A stretch of 64,000 nucleotides of DNA, taken from assembly GCA_016647705.1 (NCBI GenBank), contig CM028333.1, positions 18,535,743 through 18,599,742 on the forward strand. Reading direction: 5' to 3'. Numbering within the stretch: the first letter of the stretch is position 1; each line of letters begins with the position of its first letter. The notes beneath the pieces are model-generated. The model ran no database searches and was not told the DNA's origin. It saw only the letters and a program-made list of their open reading frames with translations. The DNA is from Eucommia ulmoides. Taxonomy: Eukaryota; Streptophyta; Magnoliopsida; Garryales; Eucommiaceae. Positions 32,450 to 46,068 of this stretch are shown here, piece by piece. A program made the translations under genes and the position numbers.

Positions 32450-34440
32450 GATTTTTTTCATTGAATTAGAGAATAAAACTTTATACAAGATATTTCCTAT
32501 AATCATGCTAAACTAATTTAGGAAAGTAAAACCCTACAACTAATGCAATACAAATCTACAGCTAATGCAATGCATCTGTATCCCACAATTATTGGGATAT
32601 CATCAACCTTTCTCAATACTCTCCCTCAAGTTGGAGAGTGAATGTCAAGAATTCTTAACTTGCCTATCATGGTTAAAAAGTATCATTCCCAAAGGCTTGG
32701 TAAACACCTTTGCAAACTAATTTGTTGAACCCACATACTCGTTTTCTACCAAACCATCTCGTATTTTATCTCGAATAAAGTTGCAGTCTATCTCTAAGTG
32801 CTTGGTCCTTACATGAAAAACAGGGTTGGCTATTATGTGCAAGGCTGCTTTGTTATCACAATATAACAATGTTGGTTTCTCGTGTGATAATTGCTAATCT
32901 TTCAAATACGTGCGTAACTAAGATAATTCACACATGTACCAACCATGGCTCTATATTCAACTTCTATAAAAGAGAGAGTCACGATTTTTTCCCTTGTTGT
33001 CCGCTAAGAAATAAGAGAAAGGCTTAAAAAAACACAAAAAATAATAGTGGATCTGCAAGATGTGGGGCAACCAACCCAATCTGAATCAGAAGACTCTCTT
33101 AAGGGTAAATTATTTTGTGAAAAAAAAAAAAAAAAAACTTGTCCCAATTTATTCTTCAAATAATGCAACACATGTAAGATAGTTTCAATATATGGTTTGT
33201 GTGGTGCATGCATGAATCTGCTTAACACATGTACTATATAAGTAATATCTAGTCGAGTAATAAGCAAATAGATTAAGTGTCCCACAAGCCTCTGATATTG
33301 ATATGGTTCTTTAAGCAATTCTCCTACATATGAGAGCTTGGTATTTTGCTCCAATAGAAAAAATGTGGGTTTAGCGCCTCGAAAACCACCATCCTTTAGT
33401 ATTTCCAAAGCGTTCTTCTGTTGGTAGATAAAAAAAATAACTTTCTTTGATTGAGAGGATTCAATGCCCAAAAAATATTTCAATCACTCAAATCTTTGAT
33501 TGGAAAGAGACTATGCAAAATGGATTAAGAGCAGGTATATCAATAAAGTCATTACCCATGGTATGAATATCATCAACATAGATCAACAATGAATAATTAG
33601 CTTTGGATTGTACAGAACTAGCAACATGGAAAGTTGTAGCAAACTTGGAAAATCATTGACGAGAATATTGTTTTAAACTGTATAAGGACTTGTTGAGGGG
33701 ACACACTCTATTATCCCTTGTCGTGAAAGACCAAGAGGTGGAGACATATAAATATATTCATCTAGATCACCATGGAGGAGAGCATTGTGGACGTTAAGTT
33801 GATGAAGGGACTAATTATGGGCAGATGCTAAAGCCAATAAACAACGAACAATAATAATTTTGGCAGTAGGAGAAAATGTGTCATAATAATTTATACCTTC
33901 CAACTGGATATAATCTTTGGCCACCAAGCAGGTTTGATCTCATAAACCTAACGACAACAAATGGGTTGTTTGCCAGGAAGAAGAGGAGTAAGAGACCAAG
34001 TACTGATGGCCTCCAAAGCTTTCAATTTAGATTGTATGGCTTCTTTCTAGTAAGAATGAGAGGTTGCTTCAACATACGATTTAGGCTTAATGTCCTGACT
34101 AATAGTAGAAACAAAAGAGCGATATGTTGGTGCATAATGATGATAAGAGATAAAGTTATCAAGAGGATACCTCGTAATTTTTTTGTGGACCAAACAACAA
34201 TGATAACTATGTCTTAGGCGACGTCACTTGGTTGCCAACATAGTCATGTTAAGCTAGAGGGAGAACATAAACAAGATGTTTGATAAACTGTAATAAAGAC
34301 TTACCTAGATATTCAAAGGATAAAGAAAATCGAAGTAGATCATGGCTAGAGTTTGAATTTATGCCCTTTAAAGTAGATTTGCGACCCCAAACTAGTGTTA
34401 ATAGTTGAATGGACATTTGTTTCCCAAGGTACAACGATCT
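32450..34440 (-). mobile_element. Ty1/copia retroelement fossil, 3' part
   Basis: Minus-strand remnant. 33004-33483 reads as the reverse transcriptase to RNase H region (MKYFLGIE, YQRLVGHLIYLL, SDSDWVGCP). The polymerase motif YVDD lies near 33575 on the complement. 33650-34440 gives weaker upstream pol text. At 32614-32640 the complement reads as a polypurine stretch AACTTGAGGGAGAG before an LTR-like start, so about 32450-32615 is probably the beginning of the 3' LTR. Gag, most of integrase and the 5' LTR are not seen. It is heavily broken (many breaks) and old. Confidence 0.8.
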
Positions 34441-34751
34441 TCAAATTTTTGGTGTAAACACTCAAAACCAAAAATTTTGGCATACTAAACTTACGATTGA
34501 ACTCTCAAAGATTCTATGTGTTATGTGGTTTGGTAGTGATATAAAGTGATGAATATTGTGAATCAGACAAATTTGACATGAATGTGAAGTCTCATGTTTT
34601 TAGAAGATCAAGACATAACAATGAATCAATGCAATTTGGGAAAACACATATTCAATGTGAATGTTTAAACTGAATAGTCACCAATGAATAGGCGTGAATG
34701 TTCACTTGCATTGGTTCAAGTATAATTGCTAGGAAGTTATAACTGCTATTA

Positions 34752-35042
34752 TGTAATATCCTGAAAATTTATATTTTTGAAAATATTATTTCATATAAGT
34801 TTAATATTTTTGGGGGAATGTTTTGCAAGTTTATAGTATAAATAGTGTTTGATAATTTTTGGAATTAAATGTTAATTTTAATTTGATTTTTAAAATTTTT
34901 GGAACTATTGTGTTATTTAAAATATATTTTTAAGAGTTTTGACATATAATTAATATGTTTTTTATTTTATTTTAAGGGGAATATTGTGTAAATAAATAAA
35001 TAAATGGCACAAATGGTTTCCTTCCTAAGGAAGGAAACCAAG

Positions 35043-35079
<37 letters not shown>

Positions 35080-35105
35080 GAAGTCACAGACACGTGTATA
35101 TGTTA

Positions 35106-35140
<35 letters not shown>

Positions 35141-35805
35141 TACATATGTTTTAAGCGAGAGAAAATATTCCGGATCATATTTCGGCTACAGATTTCAGGT
35201 AGAATTTCTAACTCTTTTAATATATATATTTGATTTTTCTATTGTGTGATTTATGTTATTATTGTTGTTGAATTTTTAACATTTAAATTTTATGAATTAA
35301 TTATACGTGTGAAAATTATGTGAAAATCATGCCAATGTGCCTTATTTGTTGTATTAATTAAACGCACGTATTAAAGAGGTTGAAGTTCTACTAAGCGTTG
35401 GCTCACAACCCCATTCTTTGATTGCAAAATCGGTGATAACGAAATGACGACGGGAATTTTATTTGGATTCCTATGAAAATTGTAATAATGGTATTTATTA
35501 TTGATTGTTGGAAAAATTAAATCAAAGAATTCGATTAATATTGTAATTGGAATTGGAGCCTTGAGTTCATTTTGAATTGGAGCCTTGGAATTGGATTTTG
35601 AAAATGCAACCATATTTGGTTTAAGAAAAAAATAAAAGGAATTTAGTTATATTCTCAAATTTTGATAATTATAATTATCGCTTGTCGTAGTTTGTAAAAT
35701 TTCTCAGATTGTTTTTTAATAAATAGATCTTGGTCATTCGGTTTTAGTTTCAATTTCTCCAAGGGGAGAAACCGCGTGACGGCCCTGGGAGACCGAGTCA
35801 TTACA
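34752..35805 (+). repeat. Lone Ty3/gypsy-type LTR with adjoining primer-binding site
   Basis: Begins TGTAATATCCTGAAAAT and ends GACCGAGTCATTACA, 1,054 bp, TG...CA with TGTAAT/ATTACA ends. It is followed at 35806 by ATTGATATCATAGCAGG, a close match to the initiator-Met tRNA primer-binding site of gypsy elements. It contains CA and TA runs at 35041-35072 and 35107-35144. No pol follows, so it is the 5' end of a broken plus-strand element. Confidence 0.72.
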
Positions 35806-36329
35806 ATTGATATCATAGCAGGTTTGCGACAACCCTAGGCTAGGGTTATGGAACCCATTACTCATAATAAGTGATTGAAAATAATAATTTTCGTATAATT
35901 CATTAATTCAAAAATAAATAAATAAAATAAAATAATTAATCTCAATGGTATTATCGGATCATCGATCAAGGGTTAGCTGAGTTGAGTTTATGAAGACATT
36001 ATTATGTGAGGAAAGAAGGTCATATTCAAATTATCTTGATATATCTATAGGCTTGAGTCAAATGGCCATATTGCTTACAGCAGGTTATGTTAGGAACAAG
36101 CGGCAGAAAAAAATGAAATACTTATTATAAACACATAATCAACATTAGAAAGTCTTAGGACTTAATTAATTAATCAAAATTCACTATTGATCATTCATAG
36201 ACTGCGAGTTTGGCACCATCAATGTGTTATTAGCTCTATCTTGTTAGGACGTTTTGTTGGTTCCAAGAGGTAATGATTTGTAGAATGCTTTGCATCGCTG
36301 GATAATGTGCTATTTGTATGGTTGATGGG
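35806..36329. other. Leader remnant and AT-rich DNA before Athila-like copy 2
   Basis: Starts with the primer-binding-site-like text and continues as AT-rich DNA with AAATAAATAAAT runs and no protein-like reading. It ends with ATGGG at 36325-36329, the target duplication of the next element. Confidence 0.5.
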
Positions 36330-39300
36330 TGATAGGTGTGAAAAACCTATCTATTTCGAAACCGAATTTGTTAGTTTTCAAGCGTATTAGTTATATTTAA
36401 TTGTGTTTTAGTTTGTTTTAGTGTAAAATAGGTGAAGGGACGTTAAAGGACGATAAACAAGTGAAAACGGTGGAGAAACGGTGAACAAAACGTGAAGAAC
36501 AGGATTTCGGTGCATAAAGACCACCGCCTATGCGAAAAAGAGGCAGAATGTTGAAGGGCTGAACTACCGCCTAGGCGAGAATATTGATAGGTGTGAAAAA
36601 CTTTTCTATTTCGAAACCGAATTTGTTAGTTTTCAAGTGTATTAGTTATATTTAATTGTGTTTTAGTTTGTTTTAGTGTAAAATAGGTGAAGGGACGTTA
36701 AAGGGCGATACACAAGTGAAAACGGTGGAGAAACAGTGAATAAAACATGAAGAACAGGGTTTCGGTGCATAAAGACCACCGCCTAGGTGGAAAAGAGGCA
36801 GAATGTTGAAGTGCTGAAGGGTTGAACCACCGCCTAGGCGAGGAAACCACCGCTTAGGAGAGAAAATGATATATTGTTATACCAGCACCCATCGCCTAGG
36901 CGAAGATCCGACAGAGGCTTAAACCGACTTAAACCACCGCCTAAGCGATGAACCACCGCTTAGGCGGTGACACTCTGCACAGAAATATCTGTTTTCAGAT
37001 ATTTTGAAGATATTTTTCCAAACCTTCTTTTTAACCCCTTTCTCCACCAATTGCTAGGGACCCCCTAGAACCTTTAGACGTGAGAGAAGGATTGGTTGAT
37101 ATTTTAAGAGCTCCTTCCACCTTAGTTAGGTTTAAATAATTTAGGAAGTAGATTAGATTAGTTTTAGGAAGTGTTCTTGGCCAATCCTTGAAGAGCTAGA
37201 AGTGGAAGTTCATCAATAAAGAATAGGAAAATCGGGAGGATTGTTCTTTGGCGAAAGTGGACTACTCCACTTTGAGATTTGATTTTCTTTCCTTGTTTCC
37301 AACTTTGTACTTAATTGTTTATTGTTGATATTGATGATCTCCTCTTGATTTAATGTTGTATTGGCTAAGAATATGTTAGTGTAATTAAAGATTAGTTAGG
37401 GAAAGATGTAGTTGTCTAAATACTCATTTGGTTTAATATATGTTTCTTTAACGGTTGTTGCTTTTAAGTCCGATTGTGTTTATCATTTGATGACGATCTT
37501 AGTATACTTGTTATGGTATTAGGGTTGGATTTGAGAATCTAGGGTTTGACACTCGGGAGAGGTAACCCTGGATTCGGACTAGGGTAAACACATCATTACG
37601 ACCTAACAACCCGGGAGGGCGTTAGTTAGTGTATAATCGATGAAGTTGGGTCAAGACTCACACGGCCTAGAGTTGTTAAGACATTGAAGGGGACCTTTTC
37701 AGTAGAACCACCGCCTAGGCGAGAAAACCACCGCCTAGGCGAGAAAACGACAGATTGTTATGCCAGCAGCCACCGCCTAGGCGAAGATCTGACAGAGGCT
37801 TAAACCGACTTAAACCACCACCTAAGCGGTGAACCACCGCTTAGGCGGTGACACTGTGCATGGAAATATCTGTTTTCAGATATTTTGAAGATATTTTTCT
37901 AAACCTTCTTTTTAACCCCTTTCTCCACCAATTGCTAGGGACCCCCTAGAACCTTTAGACGTGAGAGGAGGATTGGTTGATATTTTAAGAGCTCTTTCCA
38001 CCTTAGTTAGGTTTATATAATTTAGGAAGTAGATTAGATTAGTTTTAGGAAGTGTTCTTGGCCAATCCTTGAAGAGCTAGAAGTGGAAGTTCATCAATAA
38101 AGAATAGGAAAATCGGGAGGATTGTTCTTTGGCGAAAGTGGACTACTCCACTTTGAGATTTGATTTTCTTTCCTTGTTTCCAACTTTGTAATTAATTGTT
38201 TATTGTTGATATTGATGATCTCCTCTTGATTTAATGTTGTATTGGCTAAGAATATGTTAGTGTAATTAAAGATTAGTTAGGGAAAGATGTAGTTGTCTAA
38301 ATACTCATTTGGTTTAATATATGTTTCTTTAACGGTTGTTGCTTTTAAGTCCGATTGTGTTTATCATTTGATGACGATCTTAGTATACTTGTTATGGTAT
38401 TAGGGTTGGATTTGAGAATCTAGGGTTTGACACTCGGGAGAGGTAACCCTGGATTCGGACTAGGGTAAACACATCATTACGACCTAACAACCCGGGAGGG
38501 CGTTAGTTAGTGTATAATCGATGAAGTTGGGTCAAGACTCACACGGCCTAGAGTTGTTAAGACATTGAAGGGGACCTTTTCAGTAGAACCACCGCCTAGG
38601 CGAGAAAACCACCGCCTAGGCGAGAAAACGACAGATTGTTATGCCAGCAGCCACCGCCTAGGCGAAGATCTGACAGAGGCTTAAACCGACTTAAACCACC
38701 ACCTAAGCGGTGAACCACCGCTTAGGCGGTGACACTGTGCATGGAAATATCTGTTTTCAGATATTTTGAAGATATTTTTCCAAACCTTCTTTTTAACCCC
38801 TTTCTCCACCAATTGCTAGGGACCCCCTAGAACCTTTAGACGTGAGAGGAGGATTGGTTGATATTTTAAGAGCTCTTTCCACCTTAGTTAGGTTTATATA
38901 ATTTAGGAAGTAGATTAGATTAGTTTTAGGAAGTGTTCTTGGCCAATCCTTGAAGAGCTAGAAGTGGAAGTTCATCAATAAAGAATAGGAAAATCGGGAG
39001 GATTGTTCTTTGGCGAAAGTGGACTACTCCACTTTGAGATTTGATTTTCTTTCCTTGTTTCCAACTTTGTAATTAATTGTTTATTGTTGATAATGATGAT
39101 CTCCTCTTGATTTAATGTTGTATTGGCTAAGAATATGTTAGTGTAATTAAAGATTAGTTAAGGAAAGATGTAGTTGTCTAAATACTCATTTGGTTTAATA
39201 TATGTTTCTTTAACGGTTGTTGCTTTTAAGTCCGATTGTGTTTATCATTTGATGACGATCTTAGTATACTTGTTATGGTATTAGGGTTGGATTTGAGAAT

Positions 39301-41598
39301 CTAGGGTTTGACACTCGGGAGAGGTAACCCTGGATTCGGACTAGGGTAAACACATCATTACGACCTAACAACCCGGGAGGGCGTTAGTTAGTGTATAATC
39401 GATGAAGTTGGGTCAAGACTCACACGGCCTAGAGTTGTTAAGACATTGAAGGGGACCTTTTCAGTAGAACCACCGCCTAGGCGAGAAAACCACCGCCTAG
39501 GCGAGAAAACGACAGATTGTTATGCCAGCAGCCACCGCCTAGGCGAAGATCTGACAGAGGCTTAAACCGACTTAAACCACCACCTAAGCGGTGAACCACC
39601 GCTTAGGCGGTGACACTGTGCATGGAAATATCTGTTTTCAGATATTTTGAAGATATTTTTCCAAACCTTCTTTTTAACCCCTTTCTCCACCAATTGCTAG
39701 GGACCCCCTAGAACCTTTAGACGTGAGAGGAGGATTGGTTGATATTTTAAGAGCTTTTTCCACCTTAGTTAGGTTTATATAATTTAGGAAGTAGATTAGA
39801 TTAGTTTTAGGAAGTGTTCTTGGCCAATCCTTGAAGAGCTAGAAGTGGAAGTTCATCAATAAAGAATAGGAAAATCGGGAGGATTGTTCTTTGGCGAAAG
39901 TGGACTACTCCACTTTGAGATTTGATTTTCTTTCCTTGTTTCCAACTTTGTACTTAATTGTTTATTGTTGATATTGATGATCTCCTCTTGATTTAATGTT
40001 GTATTGGCTAAGAATATGTTAGTGTAATTAAAGATTAGTTAGGGAAAGATGTAGTTGTCTAAATACTCATTTGGTTTAATATATGTTTCTTTAACGGTTG
40101 TTGCTTTTAAGTCCGATTGTGTTTATCATTTGATGACGATCTTAGTATACTTGTTATGGTATTAGGGTTGGATTTGAGAATCTAGGGTTTGACACTCGGG
40201 AGAGGTAACCCTAGATTCGGACTAGGGTAAACACATCATTACGACCTAACAACCCGGGAGGGCGTTAGTTAGTGTATAATCGATGAAGTTGGGTCAAGAC
40301 TCACACGGCCTAGAGTTGTTAAGACATTGAAGGGGACCTTTTCAGTAGAACCACCGCCTAGGCGAGAAAACCACCGCCTAGGCGAGAAAACGACAGATTG
40401 TTATGCCAGCAGCCACCGCCTAGGCGAAGATCTGACAGAGGCTTAAACTGACTTAAACCACCACCTAAGCGGTGAACCACCGCTTAGGCGGTGACACTGT
40501 GCATGGAAATATCAGTTTTCAGATATTTTGAAGATATTTTTCTAAACCTTCTTTTTAACCCCTTTCTCCACCAATTGCTAGGGACCCCCTAGAACCTTTA
40601 GACGTGAGAGGAGGATTGGTTGATATTTTAAGAGCTCTTTCCACCTTAGTTAGGTTTATATAATTTAGGAAGTAGATTAGATTAGTTTTAGGAAGTGTTC
40701 TTGGCCAATCCTTGAAGAGCTAGAAGTGGAAGTTCATCAATGGAGAAGATGCAGCTCGGGAGGATTGTTCTTTGGCGAAAGTGGACTACTCCACTTTGAG
40801 ATTTGATTTTCTTTCATTGTTACCATCTTTGTACTTAATTGTTTATTGTTGATATTGATGATCTCCTCTTGATTTAATGTTGTATTGGCTAAGAACATGT
40901 TAGTGTAATTAAAGATTAGTTAGGGAAATATGTAATTGTGTAAATACTCGTTTGGTTTAATATATGTTTCTTTAACGGTTGTTGCTTTTAAGTCCGATTG
41001 TGTTTATCATTTGATGACGATCTTAGTATGCTTGTAATGGTATTAGGGTTGGATTTGAGAATCTAGGGTTTGATACTCAGGAGAGGTAACCTGGGATTCG
41101 GACTAGGGTAAACACATCGTTACGACCTAACGACCCGGGAGGGCGTTAGTTAGTGTGTAATCGATGACGTTGGGTCAAGATTCATGTGGCCTAGAGTCGT
41201 TAAAACATTGAGGGGGACCTCTTCGTCGACACGAAGTCACGTATTCCCCCGTCTTACACTCGGAAGAGGTGGCGAAAGAGTTTACGAACCGAGATTGTCG
41301 GATACCTAAACTCCGTTATTGTTAACTAAATGAAATCAAACATGTATTAAGTGAACAAAATCAATCCCTAATTAATCAACTTAGTTAATATTAACTCACT
41401 AATTGTAGTTAAGTTTAGTTTAACGTTTAATTAATTTCTTTAATCGTCAGGATAACATGAGAGTACGTAAATTATGGTATTCAATTATTCACACTTTTCT
41501 CTGTGGGAACGATATCTGATCTTCAAGATCCACTATATTAAAACTTAGACCTCGTATACTTTCGAGAGTAAGTAGCGGCGTATTTTACGCCCCTACCA
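36330..41598 (+). repeat. Expanded 5' LTR of Athila-like copy 2
   Basis: Two LTR starts occur, TGATAGGTGTGAAAAACC at 36330 and a second head at 36585, so the first 255 bases are duplicated in direct order. From 36825 the LTR body is repeated with an 881-bp period (see next entry). The last repeat runs on into a normal LTR end CGCCCCTACCA at 41598. The expected single LTR length, from the 3' LTR, is about 1.5 kb. Confidence 0.87.
36825..41224 (+). repeat. 881-bp tandem array inside an LTR, five copies
   Basis: The junction text CAGTAGAACCACCGCC marks unit starts near 37701, 38582, 39463 and 40344, each exactly 881 bases from the last. The first unit begins at 36825. By eye the middle copies differ at only a few positions over 881 bases, while the first and last carry more differences. 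Each unit starts in the palindromic-motif cluster and ends at GGGGACCTTTT. Confidence 0.92.
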
Positions 41599-44558
41599 AG
41601 TTTTTGGCGCCGTTGTTGGGGATTAGTGTGAATTTTAAGTTGATATGGAGACTAAGTGGTCGATTGTTAATCCTGACATTTATTTTATTTTGTTTTTAAT
41701 TTTTATTTTTGTTTCATTGTGTTAATGAGATCAAGCGGTGCGAGAAACGATGAAGAAGATTGGAATTCTAAATTCTCAATCTCGAGATTGAACTTATTGC
41801 AAATGATAAAGACTGAGAGGAGAAGCCGACTTCAATTCATGATCTTGATCCGACTGAGAATTTGAGCCCAAATACCTTGTCTATGGGGAATTTTGGTGAA
41901 AAATGCTTAGCCACACGAAAGTCTAGCTGGAGACGGTAACTCAAGCGCAATTTTTTTGAAATGAAACTAAGGGTATCAAATTACCCGATTTTTGTTACTA
42001 TTTATTTTATTATTTATTCTTTTTGGAAGCCGGCATGGTTTCGGAACGCGTTCAGAAGTGAATTTAGGAATGTGGACGCTTGGGGAAGTATTTTAAGTTT
42101 AAACATGTTGAACAAGCGAAGTGAAAACGTACGGGGTGAAGCCATATTTTGAAAATTTGAGAAAAACATGAAAGTAGGAGCTGCAGGCCCACCGCTTAGG
42201 CGGTAAAAATACAGGATGCAACAAATTTTCAAAACGCGCTCCACCGCCTAGGCGAAAATAGTGCAGTTGGCTGAGTTTTCACACTGGTGTAACTTCGCTT
42301 AGGCGAAAAAACCACCACCTAGGTGGATTAACGTCAAAAAGATTTATTTTTTTTAAAAAGGGCTCCACCGCCTAAGCGGTGGACCTTCTGCAGTTAAAAA
42401 GAACCTGTTCGTTCAAAATTGAAATCGCAAGGCTTCTTCCCCAAAATCCTCCACCTTCTCTCTAAAACCTCACTTCCAAACCGTTCCAATACTCAAAAAT
42501 CATCCTTCTATTACAAAATTTGTAATTTCCACCCCGAATTATCCACCACAAATCAATTTTCAACCCCATTTTTGCGATTTTCTTTATCACTTTGGGATTT
42601 GGATTTGATTTTTGGTGATAACTTAGTTTTTATGGATTGTTAAATTATGTGAAACAAAATTGCATGCTATTTTGTTGAAACATTGTGATTAGTGTGTGCG
42701 CCAGATCAAATCCATAGGTTCATGTGCAACCGCTTCGGCATTACCGCCGCACTTTTTGCAACCACCACAATTTCCATCTCAACGTAATAGTGGTGGAGAG
42801 GAATTCCCTGTCAGGTGAACAGTAGGGAATAAGTCTTATTCCTTAGGTATGTGTTCAAGCTATTTTGTATGCATTAATGTTATATGTTTATTGGGTTCGC
42901 TGACAATGGAACACGTCTTCTGTTCAAGCATGTATTGGGATGGAATGGATGATTAGTTTAGTGGATGTTCATCCATTTTGTTTTTTTTTAGAAAATGATG
43001 AACCATTATTATTTTTTTGAACAGAATGCAAAATTTTTGATGTACAAATCTATGTTTATGTATGTATTTTATTATGAATGTTTTAGTTTTTAAATTTGAA
43101 GTTTAGTTTAGTTTAATTTTTGTTTTTGCATGTGTAGTGTTAGATTAATTAATGTATGTTAGTATTAGATTTAGTTTAGAATTATTTATGTATGAAGTTG
43201 TATTTGCATGTTTAGTTGTTGAGTTCATTTGGGCCAATATCCAATGATGAGAATTATCCCTTAATTGCATATTGAGGTCAGGGGTAATACCTTCCTTGTG
43301 TGTTTTGTGTGCTTAACATGCTGATTGGGTAAAAATTATCTCGATCCTAAAATCGCACGACATTTGAACTCAATGTATAATAATCTGAACAATTAAACGT
43401 TGATTATCCAATATTAAGCTCATGATAGAAAATTAGAAAACTAGAACTTGATTTGGGGGAAACTTGAGGCAGAATCCTAGGTAAGATAATTCCAGAGACG
43501 TGATTTAGGCCTTCATTTTTTCGCTTAAACCGTTGTAGCTAACCTGAAAAATGTTAATTCCTTATTTCCCCTGTTGAAGCCGATAACGTAATCAATTCTG
43601 AAAACGTTCAAATACTCCTTTCATTTAAATTTTTCCTAACCCAATGTCGCTAAGCCTAATTTTCAAAATTGAGTGAAATCAAGTAAGCGGTCGGGTTTCT
43701 GATAAATTTTTATTGATTCAGTATTAGTGTATTCACTTGTCACGTTTGTATTCTTTTTGCACGCTCCTAAAATAAGTTTGGGAGGGGTGTTTCTATAATT
43801 TATTTCTTTTACATATTCCTAAAATTTTATAAATTTGAATAAGTTTGGGGATATGTTTCTCTAACTTCTTTTTGCACTCTCCTAAAACTATAATAATTCG
43901 AATTAATTTAGGAATATGTTGTTAAAAAAAAAAAAAAAAACGCGAATATAGTTTTCATTTTCTTTTCTTTCGACAAGTGAATACAAGAATTTTCATTTCT
44001 TATTCAGAGTTGTATTCTAAGAATGTGGGGGTCATGAGAGAAAATAGTGACAAACGATTTTACCTCGGGTATCGTTCAATTCAAACGATTATCTATTTTC
44101 AATTCCAATGATACTTGTGGTCATTCTTCAAAGCCAAACCAAGCCCTATTGATCTCTGACAATATCTGAGCCTATATTAGTGGATAGTAGACTCCAATCA
44201 AGCTTATGGTTTTCCTGAATCCTTCAACGGTTTAAGTTATGAGCTTGACGATTGAATAATCGAATCCGATATTTGACTAGTTACACATTTGAGTTCTCAC
44301 ACACACACTTCAAATGGATCTAGAATGGTTTTTATTGTTATTAATCATTGAAATTCTAGAACACCACTTGGTGTGGGTTACTTCCCGAACTTGATCAGAT
44401 TTAGGGATGTTGAGGGAGGAACAAATTGGTCTTTTCGATTGAACTTTATATTTACATGCATATACTTCTTTCGTGTTAGTTTAGTTTTTCATTTTTAGTT
44501 GATTAGTTCATTAGTTAGTTTAGCTCGAGGACTAGCAAAATTCTAAGTTTGGGGGTAT
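41599..44558 (+). other. Internal region of Athila-like copy 2
   Basis: Colinear with 10300-11800 and 13050-14800 of copy 1. It includes a palindromic-motif cluster at 42188-42390 and the shared blocks GAACAGTAGGGAATAAGTC-like (42825), CTGTTGAAGCCGATAACG and CTCGAGGACTAGC before the 3' LTR. No protein-coding text is recognisable. Confidence 0.75.
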
Positions 44559-46068
44559 TGATAGGTGTGAAAAATCTATCTATTTCGAAACCAAATTTGT
44601 TAGTTTTCAAGCGTATTAGTTATATTTAATTGTGTTTTAGTTTTTTTTAGTGTAAAACAGGTGAAGAGACGTTAAAGGGCGATAAACAAGTAAAAATGGT
44701 GGAGAAACGGTGAATAAAACGTGAAGAACAGGGTTTCGGTACATAAAGACCACCGCCTAGGCGGAAAAGAGGCAGAATGTTGAAGTGCTGAAGCGCTGAA
44801 CCACCGCCTAGGTGAGAAAACCACCGCCTTGACGAGAAAACAATAGATTGTTATGCCAGCAGCCACTGCCTAGGCGGAGAAACCACTTCCTAGGCGAAGA
44901 TCCGACAGAGGCTTAAACTGACTTAAACCACTGCATAAGCGGTGAACCACCGCTTAGGCGGTGACACTCTGTACAGAAATATCTGTTTTCAGATATTTTG
45001 AAGATATTTTACCAAACCTTCTTTTTAACCCCTTTCTCCACCAATTGCTAGGGACCCCTTAGAACCTTTAGACGTGAGATGAGGATTGGTTGATATTTTA
45101 AGAGCTCCTTCCACCTTAGTTAGGTTTAGATAATTTAGGAAGTAGATTAGATTAGTTTTAGGAAGTGTTCTTGACCAATCCTTGAAGAGCTAGAAGTGGA
45201 AGTTCATCAATGGAGAAGAGGAAGCTCGGAAGGATTGTTCTTTGGCGAAAGTAGACTACTCCACTTTGAGATTTGATTTTCTTTCAATGTTTCCATCTTT
45301 GTACTTAATTATTTATTGTTTATATTGATGATCTCCTCTCGATTCAATGTTGTATTGGCTAAGAACATGTTAGTGTAATTAAAGATTAGTTAGGGAAATA
45401 TGTAGTTGTGTAAATACTCGTTTGGTTTAATATATGTTTCTTTAACGGTTGTTGCTTTTAAGTCCGATTGTGTTTATCATTTGATAACGATCTTAGTATT
45501 CTTGCTATGGTATTAGGGTTGGATTTGAGAATCTAGGGTTTGACACTCGGGAGAGGTAACCCTGGATTCGGACTAGGGTAAACACATCGTTACGACCTAA
45601 CGACCCGGGAGGGCGTTAGTTAGTGTGCAATCGATGACGTTGGATCAAGACTCATGCGGCCTAGAGTCGTTAAGACATTGAGAGGGACCTTTTCGTCGAC
45701 ATGAAGTCAAGTATTCCCCCGTCTTACACTCGGAAGAGGTGGCGGAAGAGTTTATGAACCGAGATTGTCGGATACCTAAACTCCGTTATTGTTAACTAAA
45801 CGAAATCAAACATGTATTAAGTGAACAAAATCAATACCTAATTAATCAATTTAGTTAAGATTAACTCACTAATTGTAGTTAAGTTAAATTTAATGTTTAA
45901 TTCATTTATTTAATTGTCAGGATAACATGAGACTACGTAAATTACAGTATTAAATTATTCATACTTTTTTCTGTGGGAACGATATCCGATCTTCAAGATC
46001 CACTATATTAAAACTTAGACCTCGTATACTTGCGAGAGTAAGTAGCGGTGTATTTCACGCCCCTACCA
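44559..46068 (+). repeat. 3' LTR of Athila-like copy 2
   Basis: 1,510 bp from TGATAGGTGTGAAAAATC to CCCCTACCA. It carries the palindromic-motif cluster at about 44750-44965 and the same LTR end blocks as copy 1. It has no tandem expansion. Confidence 0.9.

Larger units (their letters stand above)
36330..46068 (+). mobile_element. Athila-like LTR element (LARD-like), copy 2, without ORF
   Basis: Fossil or non-autonomous element of 9.7 kb with target duplication ATGGG at 36325-36329 and 46069-46073. 5' LTR region 36330-41598 (expanded by tandem duplication), internal region 41599-44558, 3' LTR 44559-46068. It has a single primer-binding site TGGCGCCGTTG from about 41605 and a G-rich stretch before the 3' LTR. 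The interior aligns end to end with copy 1, except that the copy 1 ORF region is absent between about 42700 and 42820. It would depend on partner proteins for movement. LTRs are similar in sequence, so it is of broadly the same age class as copy 1. Confidence 0.87.

Noticed and set aside
36825-41224. CRISPR array suggested by regularly spaced palindromes
   Set aside because: The period is 881 bp, the spacers are themselves repeated LTR sequence, and the context is a plant genome. It is a tandem LTR duplication.
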